A DNA stretch of 64,000 bases from NCBI GenBank assembly GCA_964476565.1, contig CAYZBG010000003.1, positions 1-64,000 on the forward strand. Reading direction: 5' to 3'. The stretch is from CAMAXB01 sp964476565 (GTDB lineage: Bacteria > Verrucomicrobiota > Verrucomicrobiia > Opitutales > Opitutaceae). Both the position numbers and the translations under genes were made by a program. Position 1 is the stretch's first letter; each line of letters opens with the position of its first letter. Positions 51,283-60,215 of the stretch are shown here, piece after piece. A model generated the notes under the pieces. It made no database searches. It was not told where the DNA came from and saw only the letters and a list, made by a program, of their open reading frames with translations.

Positions 51283-51731
51283 GCGCGGCGCATGATGACG
51301 ATGAGCTCGTCGTAACGCACGCGGGTCGCGTCGAGCTGGCGCTGGCTCTCGGCCCGCAGCGCCGGATTGGAGTACTGGGACAGCTCCTGGCGCCACTCGC
51401 GGAACAGGGCCTCGGCCACGCTCTCCACCGAGTCGATGCGCGACCGGACCTCCTTGGCGCGGTCCTCGCTGCGCTTGTACTCGCGGTCCAGCTCCTCGTA
51501 CTTCTGCTGCAGGGCCCCGCCTTGGAAGCGCGAGATCTCGATGAACTTCGTGAGCGCAGATGCAAACTGGTCCTTGGCCTCGGCCTGAGCCTTGCGCGTG
51601 TCGATCACCCGCTCGACCAGGATGTCGCGCTTGGCGTAACCGAACTTCTCCATCGCCGCGTAATACGGGGTGGAGCATCCGGCGAGGACGAGGGCGCAGG
51701 CAGCGAGGCAGGAGGCGAGCGGACGGTTCAT
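51283..51731 (-). CDS. DUF2959 family lipoprotein (3' end lost in assembly gap)
   Basis: 149 codons are visible from the ATG at 51731. Lipobox LAGC (Cys19) follows a short signal. The start of the mature protein, STPYYAAMEKFGYAKRDILVERV and KAQAEAKDQFASALTKFIEIS, is characteristic of DUF2959; the rest is a long coiled coil (YEELDREYKRSEDRAKEVRSR). Family members are about 210-220 residues, so roughly a third is missing. Function unknown, and envelope location is likely. Confidence 0.85.
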
Positions 51732-51852
51732 GATCGTGCAGCCTGAGCGAACGCAGGCGGACGGTCAATCGGGGTGGCAGAGCAGCGCAGCCGCTCCATG
51801 GGTTACCTTGCACCAGCGCGACACGCCCGGCGAAAGCCGTATTGCCGGTCCC

Positions 51853-52686
51853 TTACTCGGACTTGTCCGCCGGCAATCGGCGAATCCGCTCCGCCAGTGG
51901 AGGGTGGGTCGAGAAGACGGCCTTGGCCTCGGCACCCTTGCGGGTCTGGAGTCGGGTCAGCACCTGGCGCAGGGCACCGGGTGCATAGCCGGTGGTCACG
52001 GCGAGCTGCCGGCCAAGACGGTCGGCGGCGTATTCCGTCTGGGGATCGAAGCCCTTCTCGAAGAGCGCCCGCATCATCTCCTCAATGCTGAGGTCGAACT
52101 GGCGCAGCTGGGCCTCGGTCTGCCGGAAATCGCTGCTGCGCTGCGCGAAATCGCCGGCCCCGGCGAGCAGTTCGCCGCGCTCGATGATCTTGAGCGCGTG
52201 GCGCTCGGTGATGTGCGCGATCTCGTGGGCCAGCACCGCGGCGAGCGCGTCATCGCTGTCCCCTACAAGGTCGTAAAGCCCCTGGGTGATGAACACGGAC
52301 CCGCCCGGGGCGGAGAACGCATTGACCGTGTCGGACGCCAGCACGCCGAACCGCCAGTCGAGCGCCGGCCGCTTCGAATAGTGGGCCAGCGCCTTGCCGA
52401 CGAGATTCACGCGCTTCGTCACGGCCTCGTCGCGAACCACGCCGCCGTAGCGGGCGATGACTTCGACCGCGACGGAGTCACCGAGGGTGTTCTCCTCCTC
52501 GATGCCGATGCCGGCCACGCCCTTGGCGACCTTGGCGGCACTGTCGGCGGTATCCTTGACCTTGGTCGCGGTCTCCTTGGCCTTTTGCAGGGTCTCGTTG
52601 ATCTTGCCGAAATTGAACTGGGCCGCGAGCGGGACGACGGCCACGCCAGCGAGTCCGATTAAAAGGAAGGCGGTACGCGGGTTCAT
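51853..52686 (-). CDS. M48-family metalloprotease, exported
   Basis: 277 residues from the ATG at 52686 with a signal peptide (NPRTAFLLIGLAGVAVVPLA). Residues about 28-58 form a Lys/Ala-rich amphipathic helix (LQKAKETATKVKDTADSAAK). The zinc site is HEIAH (154-158) with the third ligand Glu in ETEYAADRLG-like sequence TEYAADRLG. It resembles BepA/LoiP-type periplasmic proteases that act in outer-membrane protein quality control. The start overlaps the SH3-protein stop (ATGA). Confidence 0.88.
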   Translation of the reverse strand: MNPRTAFLLIGLAGVAVVPLAAQFNFGKINETLQKAKETATKVKDTADSAAKVAKGVAGIGIEEENTLGDSVAVEVIARYGGVVRDEAVTKRVNLVGKALAHYSKRPALDWRFGVLASDTVNAFSAPGGSVFITQGLYDLVGDSDDALAAVLAHEIAHITERHALKIIERGELLAGAGDFAQRSSDFRQTEAQLRQFDLSIEEMMRALFEKGFDPQTEYAADRLGRQLAVTTGYAPGALRQVLTRLQTRKGAEAKAVFSTHPPLAERIRRLPADKSE

Positions 52687-53171
52687 TGGTATTCCCCCTT
52701 CTTTTCGGCAGCGAGGAAGGCTTGGACGTCCTCCGGTGTGACGGCCGCGGCCTGTTCCGCGAGCCACTCGAGGTCGGCGGACGCGTTGGCCGAGCCCTTG
52801 CGCTCCGCATACTCCTTGGTCGCCGGCGCGAGCGGCCGGGCAGCCGCCGTCGCGGTCGTCTGCGCTGCCTCCACCGGCAGACCATCGAGCCCGCGCACCT
52901 CGGAAGGTTTCTCCTCCGCCAGGTTGCCGGCGAAGACCCAGCCGGATTGATCGCCGTGGCGAACCTTCAGCCAGGCGCCACGCACCTCCTCGATCGCGAC
53001 GGTTTGGGCGTAGCCGACCTTGCCAGTCGGTTCGGCCAGGCTGCGGGGTTCTGCGCGGAGCAGCGTTTCGACCCGCTTGGTGAAGGCCTGACCCCCGCGC
53101 GCAAACGCGCCGAAGGCCGCCGCAGCCGTGAGCACGCTCACGACAAGAAGAAGAGGCAGGGAGGGTTTCAT
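52683..53171 (-). CDS. Exported SH3-like domain protein
   Basis: 162 residues from the ATG at 53171, signal peptide KPSLPLLLVVSVLTAAAAFG. Residues about 30-85 look like a bacterial SH3 domain (ETLLRAEPRSLAEPTGKVGYAQTVAI split by a turn, then EEVRGAWLKVRHGDQSGWVFAGNL). The rest is Ala/Glu-rich and low in complexity. It is translationally coupled on both sides (ATGA with the M48 gene and with the cyclase gene), so it likely acts with them. Confidence 0.78.
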   Translation of the reverse strand: MKPSLPLLLVVSVLTAAAAFGAFARGGQAFTKRVETLLRAEPRSLAEPTGKVGYAQTVAIEEVRGAWLKVRHGDQSGWVFAGNLAEEKPSEVRGLDGLPVEAAQTTATAAARPLAPATKEYAERKGSANASADLEWLAEQAAAVTPEDVQAFLAAEKKGEYQ

Positions 53172-55201
53172 TTGGATTCCAGCGTGAGCACGGGTTCCCA
53201 ATCGGGAGACGGCGGAGTGTGGGCGAGCCGCAAGGCGTCTGCAAGCAACGCCTCGGTCATCCGGTCGCCCGGCATTTGGCGCGCCGCCTCCGCCAAACCC
53301 GCCGCGGCGTCGGCGAACCGGCGCGCCACGTAGGCGGCATAGGCCGGACGATAGGCGGCAAGAAAGGCCTCCTGCTCCGGTGTCAGCTGTCCGGGCACCC
53401 CAACCAGTTCGCTCACCTCGACGGCCCGCTGCTTGCCCTTCACCCGCAGGCGGGTGAGCGGACGCAGGACAAGCGCGTCGCCGATCCGCCGCGCCGTCTC
53501 CTCGCCCACGAGGATGGCGGTGCCGAACTCCTTGTTTGCGCCTTCGAGGCGGGAGGCGAGGTTCACCGCATCGCCGAGGACGGTGTAGTTGCGTTTCCGC
53601 TCCGAGCCGAGGTTGCCCACGATCATCTCGCCGCTGTTCAGGCCGATGCGCATGCGCAGGGTACGGCCGTAGCGGACGGACAACTCCTCATTGAGCCGGG
53701 TCAGCACCGCCTGCGCCGCGAGCGCGGCACGGCCTGCGGCCACGGCATGATCCGGCAGCCGCTGGGGCGCCCCGAACACCGCCATGACGGCGTCGCCGAT
53801 GTACTTGTCGATATAGGCGCCGTGCGCGAGCAGGCAGTCGCTCGTCTCCTCGAGGTAGCGGTTGATCAACCCGAGCAGCGCCTCGGGCGACACCTGCTCC
53901 GAAAGGTCCGTGAATCCAGCGAGGTCGCAGAAGAAGACGGTCGCCTCGCGCTTCTCCCCGCCGAGCCGGATGGCCTGCGGATCACGCACGAGTTGCTCGA
54001 CCACCCCCGGATCAACGTAGCTGCCGAACATGGCCTGCACCTCGCGACGACGACGCTGCTCCGTGAGAAAGCCGTCGGCCACGACGCCGAGCAGGCCGAA
54101 CACGGTCGCCACGACCGGCGTCGCCGGGGCGAAGTAGAAGCCGGCGCTCAGGCCCGCGTAGGCCAGGCCCACGAACACCCCGAGCAGGCCGAACGCCAAG
54201 CGTCCCGCCCGCTGCGGACCGCGCCACGCGAACAACCCGATCACCGACAGGCCGGCCACCAGCGAGAACACCGGCGGCCAGGCGGCAATGAAGCCGCCCG
54301 TCACGAGATTGCCCCACGCCGTCCAGTGCAACAGCACCCCCGGCTCCACGTCGCCCACCGGAATCGGTTTCACATCGAACGTACCGCTCGCGTTGGCGCC
54401 CACAAACACCGTGCGGCCGCGCACGGCCGCGAAGGCCTCGCCGACCAGCGGCGGCTCGTCCGCCAGCGCGAGCGCGATCTCGTCGGGCCGAAACTCCGGC
54501 GCCGCCGCCTCGAGCCGCTCATACAAACCGAGTCCGGCCACCAAGAACGGCGCCGCCGACAACACCGGCACTCCGCCCGTACGCACCTGCTCGAGGCCGC
54601 CATACCAGCGCACGAGACCACCGGCCGCATCTGCCCGTCCAGCCGCGACCGCGGCGAGCGACGCTTCCGCATCGTAACGCCGCGCGACGCCGTCAGCGTC
54701 CGCCGTGAACTCCACCCGGCCCAACCGCGGCGTCGTGAAGAAGGCTGCGTGCCGGACGCGATAGTCCGGTCCCCAGAGGACCGGCTCCCGTTCCGCCGTA
54801 CGCGCCAGCACGACTGAGGGCACGGCCGCCGCCACCGCCGCGAGCATCAGGTCCTGCTCGGCCGCCTCCGACTGCTCGAAGAAGGTGAAATCCATCACGA
54901 TCCTCGCCGCGCCGGCGCGGTCGAGGGCAGCGATCAGGCCGGCAAACGCCGCACGCGGGAAGGGCCAGCGCATCGCATAGGGTTCCCGGCCGAGGACGCT
55001 GAGCGACGCCTCGTCGACGAGGACGAGCGCCGAGTCGGGCGGCGGCGCCGGTTTCACCCACGGTCGCCGGCTGGCCGCATCGAAGAACGCCCGGTCCAGC
55101 GCGTCGCGCGCCGGCGTGAGGTGAAACACCGCGGTCGCCACGACCACCGGCACCAGCCAGAGCCAGCGGGTCAACACAGTGCTGCGGTTCGGGGCCGTCA
55201 C
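53168..55201 (-). CDS. CHASE2-domain class III adenylate/guanylate cyclase
   Basis: 677 residues if started at GTG 55201; the exact start is uncertain because no SD is visible. One N-terminal membrane helix (RWLWLVPVVVATAVF) precedes an extracellular CHASE2 sensor (about 40-310: SALVLVDEASLSVLGREPY, RIVMDFTFFE, VFVGANASGTFDVKPIPVG). Two or three more helices follow (about 320-400), then the catalytic domain (about 430-620) with metal Asp residues in VFFCDLAGFTDLS and GDAVMAVFGAP and the GLNSGEMIVGNLGSERKRNYTVLGDAVNLASRLE signature split over both monomers. The C-terminal tail is TPR-like. It is first in a coupled operon with the SH3 protein and M48 protease. Confidence 0.87.
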   Translation of the reverse strand: MTAPNRSTVLTRWLWLVPVVVATAVFHLTPARDALDRAFFDAASRRPWVKPAPPPDSALVLVDEASLSVLGREPYAMRWPFPRAAFAGLIAALDRAGAARIVMDFTFFEQSEAAEQDLMLAAVAAAVPSVVLARTAEREPVLWGPDYRVRHAAFFTTPRLGRVEFTADADGVARRYDAEASLAAVAAGRADAAGGLVRWYGGLEQVRTGGVPVLSAAPFLVAGLGLYERLEAAAPEFRPDEIALALADEPPLVGEAFAAVRGRTVFVGANASGTFDVKPIPVGDVEPGVLLHWTAWGNLVTGGFIAAWPPVFSLVAGLSVIGLFAWRGPQRAGRLAFGLLGVFVGLAYAGLSAGFYFAPATPVVATVFGLLGVVADGFLTEQRRRREVQAMFGSYVDPGVVEQLVRDPQAIRLGGEKREATVFFCDLAGFTDLSEQVSPEALLGLINRYLEETSDCLLAHGAYIDKYIGDAVMAVFGAPQRLPDHAVAAGRAALAAQAVLTRLNEELSVRYGRTLRMRIGLNSGEMIVGNLGSERKRNYTVLGDAVNLASRLEGANKEFGTAILVGEETARRIGDALVLRPLTRLRVKGKQRAVEVSELVGVPGQLTPEQEAFLAAYRPAYAAYVARRFADAAAGLAEAARQMPGDRMTEALLADALRLAHTPPSPDWEPVLTLESK

Positions 55202-55259
55202 GGGAAGTGCGGCGATGCAGGCAGACGGACGGTGAGCGAGCAAGCCCGCGCGCCGCTTG

Positions 55260-56360
55260 TCACTTCGTCCGCGATCCGACCGCACGGGCGATCGCTTTGA
55301 CGGCCGAGTTGAGCGTGCGCGGCGGCGTAGCGTCCGATGCCGCGATTACCTTCTCACGCTTCTCCGCATCCATGAAGCCGGCCCAGCCTTCTAGGATCTC
55401 CCAGTGTCCAGCCAGATCCGGGCGCGAACGGACTTCCTTCCACCCTTCGGGCCACAACGCGGTCGCCTGCAGAAATCCCCCGCACCACTCGATCGACACC
55501 ATCGCGGCCGCAGCTGCCTCGGCGTCTCCCTCGGGAAGGTCGTCTGCCCACAAATCGATCACCGACGATTCCGGCGGTGCATCGGGAGCGAGCACCTCGT
55601 CGAGCCCTGCGACCCACTCGTTCCAATACGCAAAGAGCGTCTCGTGAAAATACCTCGCCTCCTCGGCACTTTCCCACCTGCGTCCCTGCTCCCCCCAAAT
55701 GGCTTTCCCAACTTCAAGGGGAGAGACGGGCTTCGGACTGATCAACATGGCTGTAATCAGGCCGTTGACCCAAAAGAACCGCGGCACGTCGTCCGGTTCG
55801 TCCTCGAGAAACTCCATCAAATCCCGACGCGAATCCACCCCTTCGGTCTCGTCATCGTCGTCGTAGTCGTCGGACACCTCGTACGTGAAACCGTCCGGAC
55901 CAAACCGCGCCTCGAGCATTCCGAGAACCCGCTCGACCCGATCCACCGAGTCGTCCGACCCTTTGATGAAACACGGCTTTCCGTCGCGACCGAAGGTAAA
56001 GGTACGGTCGCACGTCGACGCATCGATACCGGAAAGCACCTTGCGCGCCTTCCGGTAGTCGCGATGCGGCGCGAAACCGAGCGATTCGGCGTAAGCAACG
56101 GCTCCTTCGATCATTTTCTTTGCCGCCGCCGGTTCGAAGGGGTGTTTGAACTCGGGCGGATAGCGATGATCGAAGAACTCACGGAACTCGGCCGGGGATC
56201 CACCCAACTCGCAGATCACGTCTTTCACGCCGAGGCAGTAGAGATCCACCAGGAAGACGGCGTGATCGACCGAGCCGTCGGGCCGATGGCGCGCCACGAA
56301 GACATTCGCCATGCCCTGCATTTCCCACCCCGCCTGAATGTAGGCTTCGTATCGCGACAT
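55260..56360 (-). CDS. UPF0149/YecA-like acidic protein
   Basis: 366 residues, strongly acidic in the middle (SDDYDDDDETEGVDSRRD). The N-terminal part (MANVFVARHRPDGSVDHAVFLVDLYCLGVKDVICE) matches a domain common in large soluble proteins of this kind. The second half (RFFWVNGLITAMLISPKPVSPLEVGKAIWGE, WNEWVAGLDEVL) resembles the UPF0149 helical fold. No SEC-C zinc motif is seen. Function unknown. It lies alone, convergent with nothing. Confidence 0.72.
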   Translation of the reverse strand: MSRYEAYIQAGWEMQGMANVFVARHRPDGSVDHAVFLVDLYCLGVKDVICELGGSPAEFREFFDHRYPPEFKHPFEPAAAKKMIEGAVAYAESLGFAPHRDYRKARKVLSGIDASTCDRTFTFGRDGKPCFIKGSDDSVDRVERVLGMLEARFGPDGFTYEVSDDYDDDDETEGVDSRRDLMEFLEDEPDDVPRFFWVNGLITAMLISPKPVSPLEVGKAIWGEQGRRWESAEEARYFHETLFAYWNEWVAGLDEVLAPDAPPESSVIDLWADDLPEGDAEAAAAAMVSIEWCGGFLQATALWPEGWKEVRSRPDLAGHWEILEGWAGFMDAEKREKVIAASDATPPRTLNSAVKAIARAVGSRTK

Positions 56361-56503
56361 GCCCGAAGTATGGCCGAGACCGCCTTACCTCGACAAGTGC
56401 AAGAAGCCGCGTGCCGACGGCGAAAAGCCTTCGGAGGTGGCTGAAACCTCCACAGGCGTTTGAACGTGTCGTGGCCCCCTTTAGGGCGTGTCGCAGGACC
56501 CCC

Positions 56504-58036
56504 TCAGAACACCTGCTCGTCGAGCAGGGCGAAGAGTTCGGCTTCCGTGATGCGCTTCTGCTGCATGCTGTCGCGGTCGCGCAGGGTCACGGTGCCGTCC
56601 TTCTCGATCGTCTCGAAGTCAATCGTCACGCACCACGGCGTGCCGATCTCGTCCTGGCGGCGATAGCGGCGGCCGATCGCGCCCGCCTCGTCGTAGAAGG
56701 CGGCGTACTTCCGCTTGATCTTGGCGTAGAGGGCCTGCGCGCGGGCGACGAGCTCGGGCTTGTTCTTGAGCAGCGGGAGCACGGCGACCTTGACCGGGGC
56801 AATGCGCGGCGAGAGCCGGAGCACGGTGCGCTTCTCGACGTTGCCCTTGTCGTCCTTGACCTCCTCCTCCGCATAGCCGGCGCACAGGACGGCGAGGAAG
56901 ATGCGGTCGAGGCCGACGGCCGGCTCGATGACGTGCGGGACAAACTTCTTCTTCGTCGCCTCGTCGAAGATGTCCTGCGGCTTGCCGCTGGCATTGGCGT
57001 GCTGCGTGAGGTCGTAGTTGCCGCGCGCGGCGATACCCCAGAGCTCCTGCACCCCGAAGGGGTACTTGAACATGATGTCCGTCGTGCCCTTCGAGTAGAA
57101 CGCGAGCTTCTCCTTGAGGTGGTCGTACTCGGAGAGGTGAGAATCCGGCAGGCCGATGCTCTTCAGCCAGTCCTTGCACCAGTCGATCCAGTAGCGGTGC
57201 CACTTGGCCCAGTCGTCGTCCTCGTGGATGAAGAATTCCATCTCCATCTGCTCGAACTCGCGCGAGCGGAAGATGAAGTTGCGCGGCGTGATCTCGTTGC
57301 GGAAGGACTTTCCGGTCTGGGCGATGCCGAAGGGCAGCTTGACGCGGCCGGTGTCCACGACGGCCTTGAAGTCGACGAACATGCCCTGGGCTGTCTCCGG
57401 GCGCAGGTAGGCGATGGCCGAGGCGTCGCGCATCGCGCCGACGTGGGTCTCGAACATCATGTTGAACGCGCGGGGCGGCGTGAGGCTGCCCGGCTCGCCG
57501 GTGGCAGGCGACGGAATCAGCGGAATCTCATCGGGCTGCGCCTCGGTCATGTCCTTGGCGACGATCGGCGCGAGCTGGCCCTGGATGGCCTTCTTGCGCT
57601 TGAAGCTTTCCGCGGCGGCCTGGAGGTCACCGGCGGTGTTGTCGCTCTCCAGCGCCGAAACGTAACCGACCGTGCGGCCGTCGACGATGACCGCGGCGAA
57701 GAACAGCTGGTCCGCGCGGTAGCGCTGCTTGCTCGTCTTGCAGTCCACCAACGGATCGGTGAAGCCCGCCACGTGGCCGGACGCCTCCCAGACCTTCGGG
57801 TGCATGATGATGGAGGTCTCGACGCCGACGACGTCGTCGCGGCGGCGGACCATGTCGTTCCACCAGCAGTCGCGGATGTTCTTCTTCAGCTCCACGCCCA
57901 GCGGACCGTAATCGAAGAACCCGTTGATACCCCCGTAGATCTCGGAGGACGGGAACACGAAGCCGCGACGTTTCGCGAGCGAGACGACGGCTTCCATCAA
58001 GTTTTCGGGAGCGGACGGCGTGGACATAAGGGACAT
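56504..58036 (-). CDS. glyS: Glycyl-tRNA synthetase, single-chain alpha2 type
   Basis: 510 residues from the ATG at 58036; an ATG at 58027 is also possible. Class II motifs are intact: FVFPSSEIYGGINGFFDYGPLG at the N-terminus, RPETAQGMFVDFK, FRNEITPRNFIFRSREFEQME (motif 2, written here in part) and IEPAVGLDRIFLAVL (motif 3). The C-terminal anticodon-binding domain starts RIAPVKVAVLPLLKNKPEL. This is the dimeric GlyRS of archaeal/eukaryal type found in some bacteria, not the alpha2beta2 GlyQ/GlyS. An inverted repeat (58047-58053 with 58074-58080) and a GAGAAC microsatellite lie in its leader; no T-box motif was found. Confidence 0.93.
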   Translation of the reverse strand: MSLMSTPSAPENLMEAVVSLAKRRGFVFPSSEIYGGINGFFDYGPLGVELKKNIRDCWWNDMVRRRDDVVGVETSIIMHPKVWEASGHVAGFTDPLVDCKTSKQRYRADQLFFAAVIVDGRTVGYVSALESDNTAGDLQAAAESFKRKKAIQGQLAPIVAKDMTEAQPDEIPLIPSPATGEPGSLTPPRAFNMMFETHVGAMRDASAIAYLRPETAQGMFVDFKAVVDTGRVKLPFGIAQTGKSFRNEITPRNFIFRSREFEQMEMEFFIHEDDDWAKWHRYWIDWCKDWLKSIGLPDSHLSEYDHLKEKLAFYSKGTTDIMFKYPFGVQELWGIAARGNYDLTQHANASGKPQDIFDEATKKKFVPHVIEPAVGLDRIFLAVLCAGYAEEEVKDDKGNVEKRTVLRLSPRIAPVKVAVLPLLKNKPELVARAQALYAKIKRKYAAFYDEAGAIGRRYRRQDEIGTPWCVTIDFETIEKDGTVTLRDRDSMQQKRITEAELFALLDEQVF

Positions 58037-58046
58037 GGCATAGCGA

Positions 58047-58080
58047 GGCCACCGGGGGGCGGTCAATAGCCCGGGTGGCC
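58047..58080. repeat. Inverted repeat just upstream of the glycyl-tRNA synthetase start
   Basis: GGCCACC (58047-58053) and GGTGGCC (58074-58080) with a 20-bp GC-rich interior. In the mRNA leader it would form a stem 11 nt before the start codon at 58036 and could restrict ribosome access. Confidence 0.5.
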
Positions 58081-58089
58081 CTCCTAAAT

Positions 58090-58196
58090 CGTTCTCGTAA
58101 TCTTAATCGTTCTCGTTCTCGACCAGGAGAACGAGAACGAGAACGAGAACGAGAACGAGAACGAGAACGAGAACGAGAACGACGAAAGAGAACGAG
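58090..58196. repeat. GAGAAC hexanucleotide microsatellite with an inverted arm
   Basis: Nine perfect GAGAAC units run from 58127 to 58180, followed by GACGAAA and one more GAGAAC. To the left, 58090-58120 carries GTTCTC units (the reverse complement), so the whole array can fold into a long hairpin. It lies between the divergent glyS and 58249 genes. Confidence 0.92.
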
Positions 58197-58248
58197 CCGG
58201 ACGGGCGGCTTTACCCCGAGGCCATCTCCCCGCACCTTCGCCTCCACG

Positions 58249-58659
58249 ATGTCTGACGAACTCTGGCTCTGGGCGGTGCGCGCGGCGGGGGTGTTTCACT
58301 TCGTCACCCTCGCGCTGGCGTGGCGGACGCCCATTCCGCCCCACTGGGAGGCGTCCCTCGCCACGCTGCCTGAACTTCACCGGCGGTTCTCCGTCGCGCA
58401 AAACCTCGCGATCGGCGGGGTGATCGCCTTCTGCGGCGTGCTCTGCCTCGGTTTCGCCCCGGTGCTGCTCGATGGTTCGCCCGCGGCCCGGTTACTCAAC
58501 GGTGGGATCGCGCTGTGGTGGGGCGTTCGCCTTGGCGTCCTACCTTTCCTCAAGGTCAGTCCGGCCCTCACCACGCCGGCCTTGAAGGCAGGGTTCGTTC
58601 TGCTCCACCTCCAGTGCGCGCTCTTCGCCGGCGCCTTTGCCTGGCTGGCCCTGCGTTAG
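58249..58659 (+). CDS. Small integral membrane protein
   Basis: 136 residues with four hydrophobic segments (LWAVRAAGVFHFVTLALAW, NLAIGGVIAFCGVLCLGFAPVLL, GGIALWWGVRLGVLPFL, VLLHLQCALFAGAFAWLAL). I do not recognise a family. The conserved-looking LHRRFSVAQN between TM1 and TM2 and WWGVRLG in TM3 would help a search. It is convergent with the PQQ dehydrogenase gene downstream and divergent from glyS across the microsatellite. Confidence 0.7.
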   Translation: MSDELWLWAVRAAGVFHFVTLALAWRTPIPPHWEASLATLPELHRRFSVAQNLAIGGVIAFCGVLCLGFAPVLLDGSPAARLLNGGIALWWGVRLGVLPFLKVSPALTTPALKAGFVLLHLQCALFAGAFAWLALR

Positions 58660-58671
58660 CCCCCGCGGCGC

Positions 58672-60117
58672 TCAATCCGCCGGCACGAGACGCATGATCC
58701 GCCCCGGACCCTCGAACGCCACATAGATATACCCGTCCGGGCCACTGATCACATCGCGGATCCGGCCGATGTTCTTGAACAGCACCTCCTGGTGCACCAC
58801 CCGCTCGCCGTCGATCACCACCCGGCGCAGTTCCTGCCGTGCCAGCGCGCCCACGAAGAGGTGGTTGCGCCACCGGGGAAAGGCGTCGCCGCGGTAGAAC
58901 GCGATGCCGCTGACCGCAATCGACGGTGTCCAGTGGATCACCGGCTGCTCCATGCCCTCCTGCGCCGTGCGATCAGTGACTGGCGTGCCGTTGTAATTCA
59001 TTCCGTAGGTGATGACCGGCCAGCCGTAGTTGCGGCCGCGTTCCACCCGGTTGAGTTCATCGCCGCCGCGCGGACCGTGCTCGGTCGCCCAGAGCGCGCC
59101 GGTCTCCGGGTGGCGGTCAATGCCCTGCGGGTTGCGGTGGCCGTAGCTCCAGATCGACGGCAGCGCGCGGGGCGTGGCGACGAAGGGATTGTCGGCAGGG
59201 ATGCGACCGTCGTCGTGCACGCGGTGAATCTTGCCGTTCGGACGGGACAAGGTCTGCGCGTCATCCTGCCGTCCGCGCTCGCCAATGCTGAAGAACAGAT
59301 AACCCGCCCCATCGAAGACGAGGCGCGTGCCGAAATGCACCCGGCCGGAGCGGTACAGATCCGGAGGAGCCGCATAAATGGTCTCCTGGTCCACCCACCG
59401 GTTGTCGCGGAGACGTCCGCGCACGACCTTGGTCATCGCGGAACCGCCCGGGCCAGGATCGCTGAACGCCAGGTAGATCCAGCCGTTCGTCGCATAGTCG
59501 GGATGGGGAGCCACGGCGAGCAACCCGCCCTGCCCCTCCGCCCACACGCGAGGAAGACCCTCGATGCCGCGCGGGTGCAGCCGGCCGTTCTCGATCACCC
59601 GCAGCCGGCCCTCACGCTCGGTGACCAGCATGCGGCCGTCGGGCAGGAAGGCCATCGACCATGGCACGTCCAGACCGGTCGCCACCGGTTCGAGCCGGTA
59701 GCGGTGAAGCTCCGACGCAGTGACGGCGCGGTCGGCCGGTTTGGCCACAGTCGTCCGACGCTCCTCCGCCCGCGCCCCCATCTCACGCAGGTAAACCACC
59801 AGGGAGCGGGTCTTGGCCTCGTCGAGCACCGCGCCGAAGGCCGGCATGCCGTTCGCCGGATATCCTTCGCGAATGCTGCGGGCGATGCTGGCGTCGTCCG
59901 CGCCATACTTCCACACGTCGTCGGCCAGGCTCATGCCCGATCCGCCCTCGAGGTTGGCGCCATGACAGCTTGCGCAGAAAGTGGCGTACACCTCCTTCAC
60001 ATCACGGGGGACGGCGACGTTCACCGGCGCCACGGCCGGCGCAGGCGGAGTCTGGGCCGACAGCAGCAGGGTGAACGTCACAAGACCGGCGGACATCAGG
60101 AAAGGATGGGGCGACAT
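58672..60117 (-). CDS. Cytochrome c-fused PQQ-dependent sugar dehydrogenase (second copy)
   Basis: 481 residues from the ATG at 60117; another ATG at 60096 is possible. After the signal (FLMSAGLVTFTLLLSAQ) comes a cytochrome c domain with CASCHG and a Met in NGMPAF, then the sorbosone-dehydrogenase propeller (VPWSMAFLPDGRMLVTEREGRL, GGLLAVAPHPDYATNGWIYLAF, SIWSYGHRNPQGIDRHPETG, EHGPRGGDELNRVERGRNYGWP). The same architecture occurs at 28041-29459; here the heme-propeller linker is longer and includes RAEERRTTVAKPADR. Both would oxidise aldoses in the periplasm. Confidence 0.85.
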   Translation of the reverse strand: MSPHPFLMSAGLVTFTLLLSAQTPPAPAVAPVNVAVPRDVKEVYATFCASCHGANLEGGSGMSLADDVWKYGADDASIARSIREGYPANGMPAFGAVLDEAKTRSLVVYLREMGARAEERRTTVAKPADRAVTASELHRYRLEPVATGLDVPWSMAFLPDGRMLVTEREGRLRVIENGRLHPRGIEGLPRVWAEGQGGLLAVAPHPDYATNGWIYLAFSDPGPGGSAMTKVVRGRLRDNRWVDQETIYAAPPDLYRSGRVHFGTRLVFDGAGYLFFSIGERGRQDDAQTLSRPNGKIHRVHDDGRIPADNPFVATPRALPSIWSYGHRNPQGIDRHPETGALWATEHGPRGGDELNRVERGRNYGWPVITYGMNYNGTPVTDRTAQEGMEQPVIHWTPSIAVSGIAFYRGDAFPRWRNHLFVGALARQELRRVVIDGERVVHQEVLFKNIGRIRDVISGPDGYIYVAFEGPGRIMRLVPAD

Positions 60118-60215
60118 CGCGGGCAACGAACGAAGCCGCGGCGCTTTCGCAAGCCGGACGCGCCGGCGCAAACAGGCTTCCGCTCCGCGCCGAAATGCGC
60201 ACCGTGGTCGGCGCC

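Noticed and set aside
58037..58140. T-box leader for glycyl-tRNA synthetase
   Set aside because: The conserved T-box bulge sequence (AGGGTGG type) does not occur on the minus strand in the leader, and there is no terminator.
58127..58180. GAGAAC array as a CRISPR
   Set aside because: Units are 6 bp with no spacers, so it is a simple-sequence repeat.
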